NCBI GenBank assembly: GCA_010094045.1
Contig: ML986683.1
Coordinates: 1-64,000 of the forward strand
DNA: 64,000 nt
Source: Lojkania enalia
Taxonomy: Eukaryota > Ascomycota > Dothideomycetes > Pleosporales
Reading direction: 5' to 3'
Shown: positions 11,785-22,024 of the stretch, in pieces
How the letters are laid out: every line of letters starts with the position of its first letter
Numbering within the stretch: position 1 is the first letter of the stretch
Notes under the pieces: generated by a model
Told to the model about the DNA's origin: nothing
Databases searched by the model: none
Seen by the model: only the letters and a program-made list of their open reading frames with translations
Made by a program: the position numbers and the translations under genes

Positions 11785-12072
11785 GATGGACCCTCACGTG
11801 ACAGATAAGTATGGGTGATATCGGTAGTCCCATCCGAGAGATTGCACCGCAGTCTGACGATCGTAAATTGATGGTAACCCCTTATCCACCATTTTCTATA
11901 CTTCACGTGACGGATCAATATAGGCATATTGAGGTACCTAGGTATGATTGAAATGAGGTGAAACTTGTACTATTGGTGCCAATATCTTGGGCCCAAACGA
12001 AATGTGCAGGTTGCAGACAGTCTGATGATTGCACAGTGGGCGTACCTCCTTATCCCTCATTTTTGTAAGGCG
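11785..12072. repeat. Imperfect tandem duplication with two CACGTGA boxes
   Basis: Two related blocks follow each other. The first starts at TCACGTGACAGAT (about 11795) and ends near the TTATCCACCATTTTC at about 11883-11897. The second starts at TCACGTGACGGAT (about 11904) and ends near TTATCCCTCATTTTT (about 12050-12064). Both contain CAGTCTGAYGAT before the end block. The second copy carries extra sequence in the middle. The CACGTG cores could be bHLH binding sites, but that is only motif resemblance. Confidence 0.45.
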
Positions 12073-12869
12073 TTTCATCCTACCGAGTTCCTATTGGTGG
12101 AGAGAAATGAAAGGTTATAACCGAACTTCAAGTATATGCTGGTAGCCATTCGTAGATGATTTTTGCATGGCTTTGTTGAATTCCGAGTGCATATATGCAG
12201 GGGGTCTGGTGAATAGGGGGCTAGCGCTTATGGAGATGGTGACCGTCCCCTCAAAAGATCTTTGAGGTTATCGAGCACTGCACGACGAGCTGTTTGGAGA
12301 CCCCACAAACATCAACTTTCCGGAGTACCAACATTCTATTGCAAATATGTCAATTTTAGTTGAGTTTTATGTCGTCCCATTGACTTGTTATGAGTTGATA
12401 TATATTGTAACTAAAAATTGTACAAGAAATTCTGCTTCAGTTAGCTGTAAAAAGGCTTCAGAGTCTTCTAAATGGTCGTTACGAGTGGTTCGATAAATTC
12501 TTCTCTGGTTCATGGATCCCCATGTATGAAACCAGAGTCTTCTATAAATGGAAGGTGGTGACGCATTCACCCTGCAGAGAGGGCTGAAGTTAGTGGGTCG
12601 TTGAGGCGAAGCTCGCATTCGAAACAGCCTGATTCTTATCACCCGCATAAAGACAGCAATGAATCAGCTTAAACCTCCTTTTACGTGCATTCTATCGCTG
12701 ACCAATAACATTTTCCAACTCTTTGCTCGGCGCCCGTCCTTGCCTTGCGCCATGCTGCACTGTAACAAGGCCTCAAAAAGTTGCCCGGCACCCTCGAATC
12801 CGTTTGCTCGCTCGAAGTCGTTTCTATCTCCCCACCTCCATCATTAAATGCACCGTAGCACTTGTCAAC
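12073..12869. other. Intergenic, upstream of the nuclease-like gene
   Basis: No supported gene. Open frames here, such as 12388-12648 on the minus strand, have no recognisable features. Confidence 0.5.
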
Positions 12870-14711
12870 ATGGCTGCAGATCTCAAGCGTCCAGCATTAA
12901 CGCGCAATATTCTGAAGCAACATAATATTATATACGAAGAGTCAATTGTGGACAATCCGCAATTGCCCAATCACGTTCGCCCTGTGCAGGAAGCCTTGAT
13001 CGATTTCAGCCACACAAAACTACCCAATAATTGGAAGAAAATGTTTGGAGCGGTGTCAGAGCTTTATGATCATCGAACAGGTGAAATACTCGATGTTGAG
13101 CACGAATTCAGCATCCGACCACCAAAAGATGCTTGGCTCGAAAAAGACGAGGTCGAGAAAACCGAAGGTCCCTCTAGAGAAGAGGGATGGGAGCATTTGC
13201 AGGCTTTGGCTAGTGATGCAGTTAAAATTGCTTATGAATCAAGAAGTCTACGGTCTGAGTCTGAAGCTGAATGGGTTGATTTCATGCGGAGGCATTTCTT
13301 CAAGCGGTTCCAAAAGAGACGTCAGACTATATTGGACGAATATAGCCTGTGAGTTCACCAATACGTAGTATAGAACGTATCTAGAAGCTAATCCGTGTAG
13401 AGAAGAAAATGTTTCTTGGACGGCGTCCAATGAATCATTCAAACATGCGAACTTCAATCCAAGCGTTCGGCAACGCTCCGGCCCCAGGCCTGATCTCACA
13501 TACGGTTTCCAAGCACATGAAATCACAACTGCAGATCTGGGGTTCCGCGCCATGCCTCTCTTTCGCAGTCTATATTTCGGCGTCCTCCAAAGACTCTATA
13601 CTAGACAGGATCCTATCCTCTCAACAGTTACGATGGAACTTTCGACATGGAAACCTATAAGTGCTACCGATAAGGAACTCCCCGAGGCACATAAGTTATG
13701 CTTCCCTTGGGCAATCGTGGAGGTAAATCACGCCCAAGATTGGGTCTCCGAGGAAGAGTACTGTTACTGCCAACTTGCAAATGCAACAGCGTGTGCGTAT
13801 AATATGCAGGAGAAATTGATTCAAGCTGTCGATGATTCTGGCTTGGTAGATCCTATTATCGGATTTACTTGTATTGGGCCAGAGGTTCGGTTGTGGCTGA
13901 CCTTCAGAGACCAATCGGCTCCACAGAACAGCCAGTCTTGTTTGGTAAGAATTTACCGCGCACCAATCCATACCTCTCAGCTAACAAAAAAAAAATATAG
14001 AAGATGGTTTCTATCTGGGCAACCTCCCTTGATTATGCCTGGGGTGTGCTGGCCCTGCGCACTATTATTAAAAACATGCTGAAATGGGCTACCAGAATAC
14101 TAAAAGGTAAATTGACGCAATACATCGACTGGGTCTACCGAGCACCGAATGCTGTATCTTTTCCAATTACGGTGAGGGATGGAAAGGCTAGACTCGACCA
14201 GAAGGAAGGATCGTCTGAAGCTCACAGCCCGGGAACAAACCGTACCATTGCAAACGGACACGAGACATTGAACCATGGCGAACTGGATCCTCTGTCGAAC
14301 CCCTCTACGCGACTGAATAGTCGTTTCATTTCCCGGAATGACCCAAAAGAGACAAATATATCAGTTGTAAACACACAGCCAAAGAGCGACGTTAAACAGG
14401 ACACACCAGAACAGTCCTCAAATAGTCCTAAGAAGACATCAGTGTTAGTCAAGACAGCGTCAGATTTGCGCTGTGCAGGATCCACTCAAGGATACGCAAG
14501 CATTTGTACCTCCAAGAAGTCAGCTACAGAAGATGGTCTGTCTAGTTCCAGTCCCCAGCTAGTATTTTCGCCAAAGACATCACTTACAATTTACGACAAT
14601 TTGAGCAAAGGTTTAACCTCTGCTTCATGTTCTAAGGACATTGACTCAAAAGGCCAAAGTTCGCCGCAGACCAGCACAAAGGTATCATCAGAAGATCGCC
14701 TCCAGCCTTAA
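12870..14711 (+). CDS. PD-(D/E)XK nuclease-like fungal protein, in-frame stop
   Basis: Exons 12870-13348, 13401-13944 and 14001-14711 join to 577 aa. The second intron has a clear GTAAGA donor, GCTAAC branch and TAG acceptor. The family is the fungal group with a PD-(D/E)XK-like fold. RPDLTYGF (after residue 160) matches the usual RPDI.YGF. LCFPWAIVEVNHAQ followed by EEYCYCQLANATACAYNM matches LPW.VVEVK...CYCQAANA. The catalytic Lys of the usual EVK is replaced by Asn, so nuclease activity is doubtful. The tail after about residue 400 is Ser/Thr-rich and looks disordered. The stop TAA at 14709-14711 interrupts an otherwise continuous frame that stays open to 15116 with similar composition. 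The annotated end may therefore be a truncated allele. Alternatives are an unrecognised short intron or a natural stop. Confidence 0.72.
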
Positions 14712-15116
14712 TCGTTAAGCCGTACGAGAGGAGCGCCTCCTATACTCTCTATCCCTACCTTCAAACAGTCAACTACAGAAGGCCATCGAACTAGTCCTAG
14801 TCTCGAGTCAATATTTCCACCGATGATGTCACAAACTATCTTCGACAAGCTAGCTTCGAGACCAACCTTTAAATTTTTGGATTCGGAGGGCGTTGGTTCA
14901 AAAATTCGAGCTTCCTTGCAGACAGGCCCAAACTTGTCACGAGATCGTCTACGACCCTCACCCTCAAATCATACGAGATCAGCTTCTGCTGGCCCCTCTG
15001 CGGATTTGAGTTTTAGACTGAATCGTAACTTTGATTTCGATTTCTCTTCGAGAGAGATGTCAGTCGATGATATGTCATTTGATTATAGCAAATTAACAGT
15101 AGCAGAAAGGCTTTGA
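14712..15116 (+). other. In-frame continuation beyond the stop of the nuclease-like gene
   Basis: Same reading frame as exon 3 of the preceding gene, 134 codons with no stop, beginning SLSRTRGAPP and ending SKLTVAERL before TGA at 15114-15116. The Ser/Arg/Pro-rich composition continues that of the tail upstream. It is best read as the original C-terminus lost to a single nonsense change (CAA to TAA would be a C-to-T transition). Confidence 0.5.
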
Positions 15117-15384
15117 TCTCTTTTGATCTTTCTATTATTAGTTCATGTCGCTATAAGATTCTTTATTACAATTTTTACCGTGAATACATAAACTTGATCT
15201 ACATGGCGTGGCTGCGACTAGAGATGTGCTCGCGAATGCAGGTACTGACGACATTATTGTAGTTATGTTAAGGGTTTTGAAGCACTCTTCCTCTACGATC
15301 GCTGTTTACATCAATTTACTCCTCTATCCATCTTATCAGTGGTTAATCAGAACCCATTTATCAATAAATCTCTCCAATCCCCCC

Positions 15385-16560
15385 CCTGCCAGATCCAAAA
15401 TGTCCAGAATCTAATCTTTACTCTTAATCTACATATCTCGACTGCCGATAACATCTCTGGTGAGAATCTTGTCCCAGGGAGAGATTGAGGAACTGAATTG
15501 GTTCGATTGAGGAGGGCCAGCAGGCCATATTTATATACACAAGAAAAAGAGTATATCAGCTGATATCCGGCGTGTCTTTATATCGTGCGACAGTATCCGA
15601 TAAAACCTGCAACCGGATAACTTGCTGCCATACAGTAGTAGGAAATCGTACTCGGCAGACTTGCCAAATCCTTATCACAACATCTGTTAGTATCGCCTCA
15701 GCGACCTTATTCAGAGTCTCCTTATTCTGAACGCCAACCTCCATCAAACTAGTCGGCAAATTGAGATACCTTACAAACCGAGGTACCGTATCCCCTGCAT
15801 TCATTTCTTCCCATCTTAGTTCTTCATTGAATGCCCGAGGAACCTTTTCTATACCTCCTGGGGATTCGTATCCATACCGCTCTCCCTATAATCTCTAAAA
15901 CCGATCAGTAAAATTGCCAATGCTTCTTCCACATAAATATTCCTCTCCAGGGGATGCGTTGGATTGCACATCGTCTCAACACAATGATCCGCACGCTAAT
16001 ACCCGAACTCAACCACAGCTCCCTCGGACTCATGGCCCCGACCTTCAAACCGAGAAGAATGAGATCGGTGGCCGCACTCTCCTTGTCGAAATGCTGCTTC
16101 TTATACGGATTCGTCGTACTAGACACTGATTTCACTCGCTTGCGGCCAGGCTCGTGGGCACGATAATCAGTCTAATCTTCGGGTCCTTCAGGTTCGTCGC
16201 GACACCATTTCCCTGTTCAACTAGCGCCTCTACATCTTCTATAGTTAGTGAGGATGGGAGCGTAGCGTGTAGGAGTCGCGCAGTTTTACACGCATCCGCG
16301 TACGAGCGACTCCTAAACGCTGACCAGGCAATCCGCCTGGTCCTGATACAGAAGCCTGGTAATAGTGGTGACATCCTCGTAAAGTGAGTGTGCTTCGATG
16401 TCCGATTTGCTACCAACGAGGATGGATCCGAGGCGTTGCTTGCAGCTGGATATGACGCTTGTGTTTGCGTCGAGTGCTTTGCTATGCACGAAGACCACAC
16501 GCTAGCAGCCTCATTCGCCGAGCGCTCCTACAGTTTCTTCTAGGTATTCAGAGTGCAAGA
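15385..16560 (-). pseudogene. Iron-containing alcohol dehydrogenase / maleylacetate reductase-like, split by a solo LTR
   Basis: Reading the minus strand, about 16540-16310 gives LEYLEETVGALG and VVFVHSKALDANTS. After a frame slip near 16315, ADCLVSVGSRSYADACKTAR corresponds to the DCLVSIGGGS..DA.K nucleotide-binding block. Then follow LIIVPTSLAASE, about 16130-15960 NPYKKQHFDKESAATDLILL and SPRELWLSSGI, and 15804-15680 MNAGDTVPRFVRYLNLPTSL. The protein then runs into the solo LTR at 15456-15679 and resumes on its other side with VIGSRDM, stop, IKSKD, stop, ILDILDLA, matching the family's C-terminal helix. Several stops and frameshifts are independent of the LTR. Family members reduce maleylacetate or oxidise alcohols; this copy cannot. 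Confidence 0.75.
15456..15679 (+). mobile_element. Solo LTR, family A copy 1 (224 bp)
   Basis: The sequence is homologous over nearly its whole length to 45147-45376. It starts TCTGGTGAGAATCTTG and ends CTTATCACA, and is flanked by the 5-bp direct repeat ACATC (15451-15455 and 15680-15684). No internal retrotransposon sequence is attached, so it is a solo LTR left by recombination. It sits inside the alcohol dehydrogenase pseudogene. Confidence 0.85.
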
Positions 16561-17550
16561 TTGTGTTTTGACCTGCTTGTTCGAGGATGGGAAGTTGTTA
16601 GTCCTTGCGCCTCTCCAGGTCGGCTTGTGCTCTACACGTGAAACCGGACATGATGGCTGGCTTATCGTATAGGCTTGGTTCGTGGATGTGTCCAAAAAGG
16701 ATTCACGTACTAGTAAGCATACAATAATAAAAACCGGGCAATGAGTCCCCGCATGTAACGTCTGTCGGTCCCTGTTTTTGAATCCGTGCAATGTTCGGAG
16801 CTTCCAGGTGAGTGTCAGAAACCTTAGTTCATTCGTACGCATGCTTTCCCGTCTAGATGAGCTGCTGGCATGAAGCAAGCAAAGCTCTCTTCCAAATCAG
16901 GGAAAGGATGGACATGGAATACCCGATGTGGTAGAGATCTGGTTCAAAGCCCCGCATGGATAGGCATAATGATGTATCCCTAGTCCTAACCGTCTGGATG
17001 CTATAGGAAGGGTGCTTCGACCAATGATCGGCCAACTAAATACGTGGCAGGGAACTAACACCACGGGCCTTTACATCTTGACTAGAATTTTATTTAGAAT
17101 ATGTTCGACTACAAATTCTTCAAGGTTAGAAGCGTTTCAGCCTCGATTGCCCAGTCTATCTCGAGTTCTTCGTCATATTAACACCGTATTCCGTCCTAGA
17201 GCTAGGAAGGTACATTCACATCTAATCTCATATAATACAAATTCGATATCTCTCTACCAGTGTTTAGTGTAGGGTAGAGCGTCAAGATTATTTGACGTAG
17301 ACTACAGGATGCTTGATACACGTAAGCACGCTAATTATCAGCCTCTATCAAGCATTTCAAATACTTATACTCAATACACAATACAGAGATTAGAGAAATA
17401 TTATCTTCGTATATTACAGCGAAGGTATTCCGGAGTGAATGAATTCGAGGTGCGTGAAAGAAAATTTGCCACCGGGAAAAGAATGACAAGAGTCACCAGC
17501 TATATCAACACATTCCGGAGTGCAAGATGAACGATAGCAAGAGCAGCGTA
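16561..17550. other. Gene-poor stretch, nothing recognised
   Basis: Short open frames only. Upstream parts of the alcohol dehydrogenase pseudogene may extend into its left end but are not readable. Confidence 0.5.
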
Positions 17551-17554
17551 GAGC

Positions 17555-18695
17555 TCAGACACTGCTCCCATAAGATTCGCCACTCTTCCTTAAGCTCCAC
17601 TTGCGCCTCATACCTCCACTTGCTCCCCCTGCACTCCTGCCCATGCTATATGCACCCCAAAGTACCATGTAGAGGATGGCCAAATTCGCCAATTGACCGA
17701 AAATGATGAATAGGAATGCGATGGCTTGATTGGTCGTTCGGCTCCATGTTCGATAGTCTTCGTATATCATCACGATATCAGCGACGATGAAACAATTTCG
17801 CAGCCAGATAAGCGGGACAACGACGAAGGCGAATCGTGCTAGAATCGGCCGTTCGGTATTCTAAAATCACAAGGGTCAGCTATACTGTTTCAAGAAGATT
17901 AGAGATAAGGAAATAACGCCATAAACTCACGCCAGAGATCCCATTTCGCTTGACCTTAAAGTAGTTTAGGAGAACCTCGATCGAGACGCTTGTCGAGATA
18001 AAAATCACAATACATCGGTACACAATGAAAAGCACCCGAGTCGTATAATCCGACCGAATCGCGCCTCCAAACGTCTGCGCGGTTCGTCCGCCACCTCTGT
18101 GCCACAGCCCCTCCCCCCAGGACGCCAAGCTAAATGCCAGAATCGCAGTTAGCCAAAATGCATTCCATATCTTGGACAGCTTGCTAGGCGAATTGACGCC
18201 CGTCCCGTTATTCGTGAGGTTGTTTGAATGCAGCCAGACGGCGCCCGTGAGCGCAGTCGTCATGAGCAATTTAGCAAGCGAGAATGTGAAGCTGAGGATG
18301 GATATCGCAGCGCCATGGCTCGTGCCAGCCGATGAAGCTCTCCCGCCTGCATAAGGATATGCATATGGAGAAGTTACAGAGGCAGGAGCATTCGCATATA
18401 TATCGAGGCCGACGACGCCAGCTTCAACCGCATAGGCGATCGACAGACAGAAAAAAGCGGGAACGAGAAAGAGGTGGGTTCCTAGAGTTGTTTTCAGTGG
18501 CGAGTATCCCCCGTCTCGACCACCATCGCCCAATGCGGGTCGCGCTTTATGGAAAGAACGAATGCGCCCATTTATGAAGCGTATTAGGACTAGTGCGCAT
18601 GCGGTAATGAAGCCTATGAGGGCGAGGCCGGCGACAATGACATGAAAGGAGAAAATGCCCTTTACAGAGGGTGTGGTATCATACAGGCTTGGCAT
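17555..18695 (-). CDS. Multi-pass membrane protein of unknown function
   Basis: Two exons, 18695-17931 and 17860-17555, with a GTGAGT donor and TTTTAG acceptor, give 356 aa. I count about seven hydrophobic segments: near residues 14-35, 65-85, 120-145, 160-180, 205-230 and two in exon 2 (ILARFAFVVVPLIWL and AIAFLFIIFGQLANLAILYM). The C-terminus is short, Gly-rich and basic and should be cytosolic. The layout resembles fungal seven-helix integral membrane proteins of unknown function (perhaps the DUF7702 type), but I cannot assign the family with certainty. The ATG at 18695 is preferred because the upstream in-frame extension is basic, Cys-rich and unlike a membrane protein. Confidence 0.8.
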
Positions 18696-19735
18696 AGCGG
18701 CGAAAAGTGCACTATGGCAGACCAGAAAGTGCTTAAAGACGCAGGAAATGAATCGGACGGTCTTGTTACCGTGTCCACGATTTTTGTAGCATATGTTGAG
18801 GTTGTACAGTACAATGTCTCGTGCACATGATAACACTATGATGCTATTTGCTCTTACGTATTGTTTACGTCGAAGGATACGGACAAGACCTTGACGAAGT
18901 CTTCTTTTCTCTCCTGAACACGTGTTTGCGAAGAGATGCGAGCCAGACAAACCCCAACCATTTGGAAAATCTGCAGAAGCCGAGATCTTCCGCCATCTGC
19001 CCAAGCAGCTAGGTGAAGCAACGGAGACCTGCTGATTGCCGCCGCTTCGCTTCGAATCCTTCAACGATGTCGTCGTCGCGTATTAGCTGAGGGAGGAGTC
19101 CAAGATCTTGTCATGACATGTTTGAAAATATAAGCTTCAGTCGACACAGGCTGAATTTGGGAGACCCATCAGTTCTCGGGTCGCCGGTTGTGGAATGGGC
19201 CTATTATTGAGATGGAGAGCCAACATTGGGGCGATGATCCGGGACTGGCTATTCACCCCGCATATCAAGCGGATCCGCTTGCCACCCCGTCAGCCACCGG
19301 TTAGCGCTTGGGCCAAGCTAGGGGCCGTTAGTCGTCGATCAGCTGCCACGTGTGGGGTAGCTCAAAAAATCGAACGCGGCGATCTTGGCTTGGCTATGTG
19401 AGCGTTATTCTACCAAAACGGATTGTCATGCTCGGCCAGCTTCAGTAATGTTGTATAACTGCATAGAGCTGTGAGTGATATGGCCTTCACGAGGTGATAG
19501 TATACAAGCCAATAGAGAACCAATGAATTAGGGGAAATGTGGGGAGGATCGATCTACGATACCCCGATGCCTATATAAACCGTAGCCCAATGCAGACCCA
19601 CCATATTCTATCATGGCGCCGTAATGCAAATAATAAATCATAATGGTTGCCTCCCTCCCGCACCAAAAAATGCACGCCCAATATAGCCCTCACAGCCATG
19701 ACCCTTCTTCAGCGAGCTCTACACGTATCATGCAT
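18696..19735. other. Intergenic, nothing recognised
   Basis: No supported gene. Contains the shared upstream region of the membrane protein gene and the 3' flank of the repeat-protein gene. Confidence 0.5.
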
Positions 19736-20656
19736 CTAAATGCGCGTGGCGTTATAATATGTGAGGTTATACCCCGTCGCATTGAGGAATTGACGCTTCC
19801 CCAGGGTTCGTGTCGTCACGTTTAGGAACTGGCGCTTCGCGAATGTCGGTACCAGAGTTTGAACAGGATCGACGGAGGCCGATACAACTGACACATCGAT
19901 GGAGGGAGCCACTGGAGCTTCGCTCGAGATCACTACAGGAGCTTCACTGGAAACCGCGGGAACCGTACTGAACGATGCCACCGGAGCTTCGCTGACTGAT
20001 ACCACTGGAGCTTCGCTGGGAACTACGGGAGCATCACTGGCTGATGCCACTGGAGCTTCACTCTGGCGCTTCGCCAACGCTGGCGACAGACTTTGGGCAG
20101 CATCATCGACGGAAGCCGATGCAACTGGGACTGCGCTGGAGGGAGCTACAGGGGCCTCGGTCGAGATTGCTACGGGAGCTTCGCTTGAGATCACGGGAAC
20201 TTCGCTCGAGACCACGGGAGCTTCACTAACTGGAGCTTGACTTGAAAGTATGGGGGCATCGCTAGAAGCAACTGGGACCGCACTTGATGCGACCGGAGCT
20301 TCACTCTGGCGCTTCGCCAACGCTAGTGCAAGACTTTGAGCAGCATCGACGGAAACCGATGCGACTGGGACTGCGCTGGAGGGAGCTACAGGGGCCTCGG
20401 TCGAGATTGCTACAGGAGCTTCGCTTGAGATCACGGGAACCTCGCTCGAGACCACGGGAGCTTCGCTAACTGGAGCTTGACTTGAAAGTATGGGGGCTTC
20501 GCTAGAGGCAATTGGGACTGCACTCGATGCGACCGGAGCCTCGCTCGCTGAAGGGACCGGTTCGATGGCTGAAGATGCTTGTGGTGCGGGAATAGCATGT
20601 ACTCCAGATGTTAGCAAAAGAGCGGCGGAGAGAACAACGGCTCGGAAAGTCGGCAT
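19736..20656 (-). CDS. Secreted repeat precursor with four Lys-Arg-Gln (Kex2-type) sites
   Basis: Intronless, 306 aa from the ATG at 20656; the codon four residues upstream is TTG. A signal peptide occupies residues 1 to about 21 (AVVLSAALLLTSGVHA). The body is three units of about 78-81 residues rich in SEAPV, SSAVPVAS and similar runs. Units 1 and 2 are nearly identical and unit 3 is diverged. Each unit ends AKRQ: Lys-Arg at 115-116, 196-197 and 274-275. A fourth Lys-Arg at 287-288 separates two short C-terminal peptides that both begin QFLN (QFLNVTTRTLG and an 18-residue peptide ending NATRI), carrying N-glycosylation sequons. There are no Cys residues and no GPI tail. Kex2 cleavage would release peptides with N-terminal Gln. 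The layout is that of Kex2-processed repeat precursors, a class that includes pheromones and some fungal RiPPs. No function can be assigned. Confidence 0.82.
   Translation of the reverse strand: MPTFRAVVLSAALLLTSGVHAIPAPQASSAIEPVPSASEAPVASSAVPIASSEAPILSSQAPVSEAPVVSSEVPVISSEAPVAISTEAPVAPSSAVPVASVSVDAAQSLALALAKRQSEAPVASSAVPVASSDAPILSSQAPVSEAPVVSSEVPVISSEAPVAISTEAPVAPSSAVPVASASVDDAAQSLSPALAKRQSEAPVASASDAPVVPSEAPVVSVSEAPVASFSTVPAVSSEAPVVISSEAPVAPSIDVSVVSASVDPVQTLVPTFAKRQFLNVTTRTLGKRQFLNATGYNLTYYNATRI
19829..20545 (-). repeat. Three tandem ~240-bp coding repeats
   Basis: Units at about 20545-20306, 20305-20063 and 20062-19829. The first two are almost identical at DNA level with a shift of 240 bp over long stretches (compare 20131-20290 with 20371-20530). 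The third is clearly older. This suggests recent unit duplication or conversion within the gene. Confidence 0.85.
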
Positions 20657-22024
20657 GTTGGCTGACAACGACTGAATCTGTTCAGTAGTAGAAGCAAGTG
20701 GGGATAGATGAATGAATGGAGACTCGAAGGGCTATTAAAAAAAGGTGATAGAGAATGTAGTAATTGTGTTCAATGCTGATGAAATTTGTTGAAGCATAGA
20801 GCAACCGTTCTTTTATATGCTACGGCTGTGTGCACGTGATGAAATGGTGTAGTTGAAAGAAGGATTCAACAATTGTCTACACATGGCCGTATCAAGGCCA
20901 ATACTCCTTCTTCCTGGAGGGCGAAACGGTCCACGTCAAGATGCCAATCATGAAGGATGTTGGAACTGCTAGCAACGCCTGTTCTCAATAGAACGATAAA
21001 AGCGGAATGGGAATTGGCACGTTTCCAGAGAAGTCCGCTCATGCCCTATGACAAGAAGGCATACTATTCTTCATCAGCTTGACAAGTGAATTCGAACACG
21101 CTTCAATGCGAAAACCGCGCTGAGCGTTAGAGGTTGCACATTTGTGGCATGGGGGATTGTTTGGAGCCGGCTTGTTGTCCGCAATCGTTTGCTACGGTCT
21201 GGTGCTTCATAATCCCTTGGGAAGAGAGGAACGTCCGAGGATTACGAAGTTTGACATGAATGTGCGTTATGCCGGAGGTTATGGGGTCTCTTGTATTCAT
21301 CTCTCAAACCGCATGTCAATAGAACGTTGAGCAGAAGGATTGCCGAGGATCCTTTGCCGCAGGAATCAAAAGACGGGGCCTAACCCGTATGACTGAAACG
21401 AGTTAAAGCAGGACAACAGGCGCCAATCACATGACCCAGTGCGGCTTACGGGCGTTAATTCGCAGACAGGATGCGAGGGGTTGCTGGCGGAGCTCAAGAG
21501 CGGCTTGAAGCGGGCTGACGAAGATTCTTGAAGGGGGATACACTTCGTGACCCAACACTGCTGCCGGCTGCCCTCCATGTGCACGGACAACGGCGGAGTG
21601 TGCCAGCTCCATCCTCTGCCTCAGCCCCAAGTTTCGTGACGCTTGCGCAAATCATACCACACTAGTATGCGTGCAGTCGCGTTTTGCCGCTGGGAGCGGA
21701 GCCTCGCTCGAGACAGCACAGCTACCACGTCGCGTAGAGCCGGGCTGAAGGCGCCCTCTCACAGCGGCCGCCGAACGGCTTCGTGCGGAGGGAGCCTCTT
21801 CGTCTGCCAAAGGTACGGTCTATGGACCATTCGGCTGCAGGGCTGAGCCAGATGCGTACTGGCTTTGGCGACTTGCGTTAGCCGTCCCCGCATTTCGTCG
21901 TTAGCATGTGGAGCTACTCCGGCACGTGCGGGGTTTGCATTTGAGCTTCGGCGTCGTCGGTGCCCCTCTCTGCGAGAATGCCTTTTCATTTCCCAGTTCT
22001 GCAATCCAGTCCTGAGGTCCAGCC
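20657..22024. other. Intergenic, long divergent promoter region
   Basis: Lies between the minus-strand precursor gene and the plus-strand zinc-cluster gene. A CACGTG box occurs at about 20835. The open frames in it are not supported as genes. Confidence 0.55.

Noticed and set aside
19899..20240. Open frame antisense to the secreted repeat gene, with Thr/Gly/Ala repeats
   Set aside because: Shadow of the repeat on the opposite strand, which alone has a signal peptide and dibasic sites.
19736..20656. Calling the repeat precursor a mating pheromone gene
   Set aside because: Repeated identical short peptides typical of alpha-pheromone precursors are absent; the peptides between sites are long and low-complexity, and the final ones differ from known pheromones.
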